Positions 59,060 to 64,000 of a stretch of DNA of 64,000 bases are shown here, piece by piece. Under the pieces are notes generated by a model. The model did not search any database and had not been told where the DNA came from. It saw only the letters and a list, made by a program, of their open reading frames with translations. The stretch comes from Rhizophagus clarus (taxonomy: Eukaryota; Glomeromycota; Glomeromycetes; Glomerales; Glomeraceae): NCBI GenBank assembly GCA_015698045.1, contig BLAL01000319.1, forward strand, positions 1,240,001-1,304,000, read 5' to 3'. Every line of letters starts with the position of its first letter. The stretch's first letter is position 1. The position numbers and the translations under genes are program-made.

Positions 59060-61390
59060 TCAATAGCGTTGCATCCAATTGCCTGGATAAATGCTGGAAA
59101 ATGAGAAGTTGTTGGATCGATTGTTGTTGTTGGAATTACCGTTGTTGTCGTCATAGATTATAGAAGGTGATCGGGATTGAGAATTAAATCGGAGTTGTTC
59201 CGATGAGCTGTTTTCGTCTCTGTCCTCGTAAGGGTCTTCTCCTTGCTGTTCACTTTCCATTAAGAAGTGTTCAGGAATTGAGAGTTCTGATGGTACTGGG
59301 GATCTTACGTGTGGACGAGGTGATGCTCTTCTGGTGTGTTGTCTGTTATTATTTGTAGGTCGATGGAGTAGTTGTATTTGTTCTAGGATCATCGATTGTG
59401 TGCGGTTGATCGCTTGGATGTTTTCCGATGTGGATGTTATTTGTTTCGCCATTTGTTCTTGGGATTCTGTGAATTTTCGTATTTGTTGACGGAGGTCTTC
59501 CGTGATTTTTTCTTGTTGTTCTTGGTTTGCTTTTAAGGTGTTTAATTCCTTTGAAAGCAAATTAATATCTTTCCTCAGGTTGTCTATTTGGCTTTCATAT
59601 TGTTTGTTGATAGCCATGTTGTTAACACTGTTGTTGGTAATAACCTTGTTTGTTGATCTGCCTCGTGGGGGGAGGTAGTCTGAGGATGAGGTGTTGATTC
59701 TAGATCTGGATCTTGAGCGATTATATCTTGTGCTGTTATTTCGGGTTCCGTTCTGGTGTCTATTACCCTGTGTGTTGTTTGATCTGTATTGGTTGTTAGT
59801 GGGATTCGATTGGGTATTTTTATTTATGGGGGAAGCTTTTTGTGGTTGTTGGTTATTTGGTCTTATGTTTCGTAGGTAATTGGGGAGGAAGGATAAGTTA
59901 TCGTCTAACTCCACCCGTTGTTCTTTATTAGGGCGGAGGTATGATTCCAATGATTCATAGCGATTGCATGTGGAGACGTTATGACTGTGATCTCCACAGA
60001 CTGAGCATACGCTATGATTTGAGGGAGTAATATAGATAGTACGATCTTTGCCTACGGGGACGTTCCAGATTTTGTGTTGGTAATCTTCTGGTTTGACATA
60101 TATGTAAGCTGTCCTGGTTTTCCTTTTTGAGTTGATTTCGATCGGTGGGAGATAACATATCTGTCCTTTGATTTTTTTGATTATTTGTTCTATGTCGTAA
60201 AAGGTTGTGTCCATGTGAAGTCCCGTAATTTTATAGCTGAATTCTGTCCTTCTCTGGTATTCCTCATTTGTGGGATCTACTGGAAGTATTCTTAATAAGA
60301 ATTTTTCCACCTGTATTGACCATATGTCGTTAATGAAAAATTTTTTCACGGATCGTGCGTCCGTGAATGCAATGAAGTATGTATCATATAGAGTGGATGA
60401 TGTTTTTTTGTTTCTGTTGAGTCTATTTTTTGAGGTGTTATTAGTTTTCGTTTTGAAGATTGATTTTATTTCTCCGTAAACTGAGAAAATTTTGATTATA
60501 TCAGATTCTTTGAAGATTTTAGGTACGTGCATCACTCTTATGATGTGTGATGCTTTGTTATTCCTGAATTCTTTGGTTAATGTGTCAACATTTTCTTTGT
60601 TGTAGGTGTGGAAAATAACCGGGTCATTCCCTTTTTTGACTCCGTTTATGGCATCACGTGAGGATTGATTGCTGAAACTGATTTTGACTATTTTGGTGTC
60701 GTTATATGTTTCTTCTGGTTCTATGCATTCAAATCCATTTATGGTAGAGAAACGTTCTCTTATTTTTTTTTGTATTTGTTGGAAATTCTTTGTTTCGAAA
60801 AGTTCTTTGATGGCGAAGGAGCTGTACTTGAGTCTTTTTCCCCCATTAGGTGTGTTTAAGTCAAGTTGTTCCACTATTGGAGGTTGGTCAAATTTCTTTT
60901 TGAGGTTAGTTAGGGGGTTAATTTCCTTATTCGTATCATCTGTGTTTTGTTCGTTGATGATTGGTGTTGGTTGATCATCCGTCATGTGACTGTTGTGAAT
61001 TGATACATCAAGTGAGTTCGCGTTTTTTTGCGAAAATTCTTTAGAGATTTCTTGAAGGGTGGATTCTGGAGGAAGTTTGTTGGTGTATTCTTCGTTGTTG
61101 TTATTAGATTTTTTGGTAAAATTAGGTAGTTCCTGAGTTGTGTCGGGAACTTCAGAGTTTACACCGTTGTTAGTTGTGTTCTCCTTTGTATTTGTGGGTT
61201 CCCAAAAGGCATCGTCCGCATTATTGTCTGCGGTGACTCTATTTTTTTTTGCTTTGTTTTGTTGTGTTATTACGTCTATATCAATGGGAGTATACGTTTC
61301 TTCAGTGATTTGTTTGTCTGTCCTTGTGGTTTTGGACGACATCTTAGTGGCACTTCTAGTTCTTCTGGTAGAAGATGGTGTGGCACTCAT
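59060..61390 (-). CDS. LINE ORF1, RNA-binding protein
   Basis: An intact frame of 776 residues. A polar, Asn/Thr-rich N-terminus leads to an RRM-like fold at about 283-360 (HIIRVMHVPKIFKESDIIKI then YFIAFTDARSVKKFF). A CCHC zinc knuckle CSVCGDHSHNVSTC lies near 460, followed by an Arg/Ser-rich stretch (RYNRSRSRSRINTSS) and a coiled coil at about 595-670 (QIDNLRKDINLLSKELNTLK). These match the nucleic-acid chaperone ORF1 of I/Tad LINEs. It ends 88 bp before the ORF2 start, so ORF2 is expected to be translated by reinitiation or a similar mechanism. Confidence 0.9.
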   Translation of the reverse strand: MSATPSSTRRTRSATKMSSKTTRTDKQITEETYTPIDIDVITQQNKAKKNRVTADNNADDAFWEPTNTKENTTNNGVNSEVPDTTQELPNFTKKSNNNNEEYTNKLPPESTLQEISKEFSQKNANSLDVSIHNSHMTDDQPTPIINEQNTDDTNKEINPLTNLKKKFDQPPIVEQLDLNTPNGGKRLKYSSFAIKELFETKNFQQIQKKIRERFSTINGFECIEPEETYNDTKIVKISFSNQSSRDAINGVKKGNDPVIFHTYNKENVDTLTKEFRNNKASHIIRVMHVPKIFKESDIIKIFSVYGEIKSIFKTKTNNTSKNRLNRNKKTSSTLYDTYFIAFTDARSVKKFFINDIWSIQVEKFLLRILPVDPTNEEYQRRTEFSYKITGLHMDTTFYDIEQIIKKIKGQICYLPPIEINSKRKTRTAYIYVKPEDYQHKIWNVPVGKDRTIYITPSNHSVCSVCGDHSHNVSTCNRYESLESYLRPNKEQRVELDDNLSFLPNYLRNIRPNNQQPQKASPINKNTQSNPTNNQYRSNNTQGNRHQNGTRNNSTRYNRSRSRSRINTSSSDYLPPRGRSTNKVITNNSVNNMAINKQYESQIDNLRKDINLLSKELNTLKANQEQQEKITEDLRQQIRKFTESQEQMAKQITSTSENIQAINRTQSMILEQIQLLHRPTNNNRQHTRRASPRPHVRSPVPSELSIPEHFLMESEQQGEDPYEDRDENSSSEQLRFNSQSRSPSIIYDDNNGNSNNNNRSNNFSFSSIYPGNWMQRY

Positions 61391-61718
61391 ATTGTTAAAA
61401 AAAAAATTTTTGTTTATATTGTTTTTAAAGTAACTGGTTTTTTATATGTAACTTTATCTCTGGAATCCAAAAATTGAATAAAAAAAGTGGTTTATTTAGT
61501 GAAAATTATGTGTTTAGGCACTTTCTTTTCTTTAGTGAATTTTGGTCTAAGGATCATCGAGAAAAAGTTTTTTCCTCGTAAAGAGTATGAAAAAGAGATT
61601 ATCTGCGATAATATCTGCAATAAACAAATGTACATGTGACAAATCACGTGAAAAAGAATTGTACTGTATGAATCGTACAATGATTATTCGTACAGTACAG
61701 TTTAGCTGATCGTACAGT

Positions 61719-62965
61719 TGGTTGACGTCATTACATAAAAATATGGTGGTATGTTCGAAATAATATAAGCTAGTCAACGTTTAGTAATATTATATAATCC
61801 TGATTTAACTGAAAATATGAATATACCTTCAATAAAGATTAAATGTCCTAATAAACAAGTTCAGACAGAAGGTGGATTTTGTGGGTAGATGTGGCATTAA
61901 ATAATGATCTTGAATCTTGGAAATATGATCGTCAATTTTTTAGTACTGAATCAGTTCCTCTAAGCATTCCTTCTAGTAATATTGCCAAAAATCTCTTTAT
62001 CAGTCATTGGTCTTGATAAATCAGCGTCAGCATGTTTTGCAACGTTGATATCACATGGAATATTCGCAGCTATATAAGTCGTTAACATATCATGACAAAG
62101 TGCCGTAATTGATCTAATGGTGTCAGTATTTTCAATTTATATCCTTCTACATAATCTCTTTTTTAATAATTTCTAATTCTTATGTGAATAAATGGAAGAC
62201 AATCACGGATGAACTTGTTAAAGGTGGAAAAATAAAAAATTTCTTCCATATACTAAGTTTTCAACTGATTCAACAAATTTTTAGATTTTTTTAATTTTCA
62301 TTTTCTTTCTCATTATTATTATTAACTAACATATAATAAGAAGCGATACCATCAATTTTAAAGTTCATTTCGTTTGCAAATCTATGCATCCATTTTATAA
62401 GGTCTAATTCATAATCTTCGCCAAGATTATTCCATTTCATTCCATACTGATGATTGAAACCTGAAAGTAAAAAATAATTTGTTTTCATCTAAACTATGCC
62501 TTCAAATTTTTTGTTGTTTCTTTTTGAAAATTCTTGTCTTTAAAGCTATAGACAGCGAATCTTGTTTGTTTTATTGCATATTATCTTGGAAAAGACCCAT
62601 AACATATAAAGATCTTGATAAATTAGAATATTGCGATACAGCTACTAAAGATGTATATCGCCACCCTCCTATAGTTTTTTTCTTAGTCGTGTAAGTGCTC
62701 AACATGATAAGGTTGGAGATATGATTGGCCAGAAGGAACTACATTTCAAATACTCACTTCCGCATTAATGAAATATAAAGATCATTGGACCTGAAAAATT
62801 TGTTCCTGACAGATTTTATAGACTTGAAAAGGAAAAGTGAACAATAATACTCTTCTAATATTGGGATGAGAAATTGGAATTTGTCCGGGAAGAAAATTAG
62901 CAATCATAGAATTAATAGGTTTATTAATTAGCATTATTAATTTATAGAAAATATATTATTTTAGT
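61719..62965 (+). pseudogene. 3' piece of the third P450 copy, with an inner inversion
   Basis: It resumes at the LHKKYGDMFEIILAGQRLII region (ACATAAAAATATGGTGGTAT), heavily mutated. From about 61955 to 62475 the sequence is inverted: minus-strand reading gives the SYWNNLGEDYELDLIKWM segment and, in the other half, HADADLSRPMTDKEIFGNI. Plus-strand homology returns near 62540 with the exon 2 acceptor (AAGCTATAGACAGCGAAT), RPITYKDLDKLEYCD, EGTTFQ and the heme loop remnant (TTTGTCCGGGAAGAAAATTA). It has many stops and is clearly dead. Confidence 0.82.
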
Positions 62966-63106
62966 TGATAAAATTCTTATTGAAATATGGATATGATTTG
63001 ATGAACGGTTGTAAATAAGTCATAGTAACAAATTTTATAGTGTCATTTGTCTTTTGTTTTTTTGCTAAATCTTATAAATAAACCGATTCCTAAGACTGAG
63101 TAACAA

Positions 63107-63392
63107 CCTATAAAAAAAAATAGATACGTTTTTTATACGGAATTTATACTGAGAAATATGCCTAAATGCTGGAAGATACTAAAAAATGCGTTTTATAATA
63201 CTGAGAGATACGGATCTTCCGTATCTTGGTATATACGTTTTCTCGTATCATTTTATGTAAAAATGTACAAAATGAGATGCAGAAAATTTTCAAATTCCGT
63301 ATCTCTTGGTTTTATAAAATGTGCCTCTCAGTATATAAACGTATCTTTCAGTACAAATTCCACATAAAAACGTATCCGTTTTTTTTATAGGG
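63107..63392. mobile_element. 286-bp MITE with long TIRs
   Basis: Left CCTATAAAAAAAAATAGATA then CGTTTTTTATACGGAATTTA matches the inverse of the right end over about 45 bp. GTAAC occurs just outside both ends (63100 and 63396) and may be the target duplication. Inner GAGATACGG/CCGTATCTC motifs add symmetry. The open frame 63158-63367 is not considered a gene. Confidence 0.75.
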
Positions 63393-64000
63393 CAGGTAAC
63401 ACTTTTTTTTTTTATTTTGTTATACAGAATTTAGAGTTTAGCTCTATCTTAGGCGGAAAGGTAGTGCTTCTTGGAATACAGTAATTTAACTGATTTCTAT
63501 TGTACCTTACTCAATTCAAGTAGAAGCGTTCTTATTAAAATTCTAAAGCTTCCTTAAAAAATTTAATAAACGTTATTAAACTCACATGATGACATGCATG
63601 ATATGACTAGTAATTTTCACATCTGATATGGTATTACAAATTAGTGTATATGTTCCACAACGTTTTTAAATTAATTGGTAACGTAGGACAAGTATACTAT
63701 AATCTCACCGCCCTTTGTACTGTACGCTCACTAAGTTAATATATATATAGTAAAAATAAATAAAAACATGACTCTGTTGAAATATGTGTATTGCGTAGCA
63801 TAGTTCAATGGCATTACTATATAAATTTTCATTTACTTTCCAGGTATGAATAAATGAGTTTAAACATTACCGAACTGCAAAGAAATTCGGATGATATTTT
63901 TAACCGCCCATACATGAATCACTAATTATTCGTTTATAAATCCTATATATATATATATATTATATATTTGATTAAATAGTTTCTTTGCTATAAATTTAAA
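63393..64000. other. Intergenic, AT-rich with a TA microsatellite
   Basis: A TATATATA run lies near 63945. GTACTGTACG near 63718 matches the end motif of the 51435 element but stands alone. No gene is seen. Confidence 0.5.

Larger units (their letters stand above)
52806..61577 (-). mobile_element. Nearly full-length APE/RT/RNase H LINE with 16-bp target duplication
   Basis: Perfect direct repeats GTAAAGAGTATGAAAA flank it at 52790-52805 and 61578-61593. Its 3' end carries seven TAAA units (TTTA on the plus strand, 52806-52833). It has two frames: ORF1 (61390-59060) with an RRM-like fold, zinc knuckle and coiled coil, and ORF2 (58971-53210) with endonuclease, reverse transcriptase and RNase H. 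The layout fits the I/Tad-type LINEs of fungi. ORF2 has two in-frame TGA codons and one shift; otherwise it looks young. The length of 8.8 kb with about 190 bp before ORF1 suggests little or no 5' truncation. Confidence 0.93.
51435..61718. mobile_element. TIR element (about 1.5 kb) split by a LINE
   Basis: Left ACTGTACGATCGGCTAAACT then GTACTGTACGA, and the inverse of the right end, agree over about 30 bp with one mismatch. Extra GTACTGTAC motifs sit near both ends. P450 sequence continues directly on the outer sides (GAGATAA on the left, TGGTTGACGTCATTACAT on the right). Without the LINE (52806-61577) and one copy of its target duplication the element is about 1.5 kb and non-coding. No clear target-site duplication of its own is seen. 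Confidence 0.75.

Noticed and set aside
59691-61433. Several plus-strand frames within ORF1 of the LINE
   Set aside because: They are antisense shadows of a well-supported coding frame.

Overview
The window is AT-rich eukaryotic DNA with short phase-2 or phase-0 GT-AG introns, long A/T homopolymers and many transposon remnants. The gene content is BTB-BACK proteins ending in Sel1 repeats or a TLDc domain, microsomal P450s and an APE/RT/RNase H LINE. This combination fits an arbuscular mycorrhizal fungus of the Glomeromycotina, most like Rhizophagus. That assignment rests on recognising the families, not on a search.

Region 1 (1-36.5 kb) is an amplified BTB cluster. Six BTB-BACK genes look intact within the window: minus-strand starts at 861 (runs off the left edge), 7924, 14465, 18445, 27840 and 36361. 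A seventh starts at 30449 on the plus strand and carries two one-base shifts. All share a ~260-bp first exon (BTB), one 84-106 bp phase-2 intron at the same codon, and a long second exon. The second exon holds BACK plus six Sel1-like repeats, or BACK plus TLDc in the 36361 gene. One rearranged Sel1 pseudogene lies at 11236-12060. A different gene at 21372-23600 fuses a BED zinc finger to 18 Sel1 repeats.

Region 2 (36.9-43.6 kb) holds two decayed TLDc relics. The first was hit by a long-TIR element with a 9-bp target duplication and, 2 bp from its edge, by a hAT-like element with an 8-bp duplication. The long-TIR element itself carries another hAT-like insertion and two MITE-like repeats.

Region 3 (43.6-63 kb) has three P450 copies on the plus strand: one with a single in-frame TGA (44624), one intact (48756), and one split (51295 and 61719 onward). 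The third is interrupted by a TIR element, which in turn contains a nearly complete 8.8-kb LINE flanked by a perfect 16-bp target duplication.

The recurring theme is a divergent module, a minus-strand BTB gene facing a plus-strand P450. It can be traced in at least four places, mostly with one partner decayed, so the BTB cluster and the P450 cluster look like products of the same amplification. The BTB genes also share a dyad-symmetric CGG/CCG upstream element in fixed orientation. I saw no tRNA, rRNA or CRISPR features; a dedicated search was not possible.
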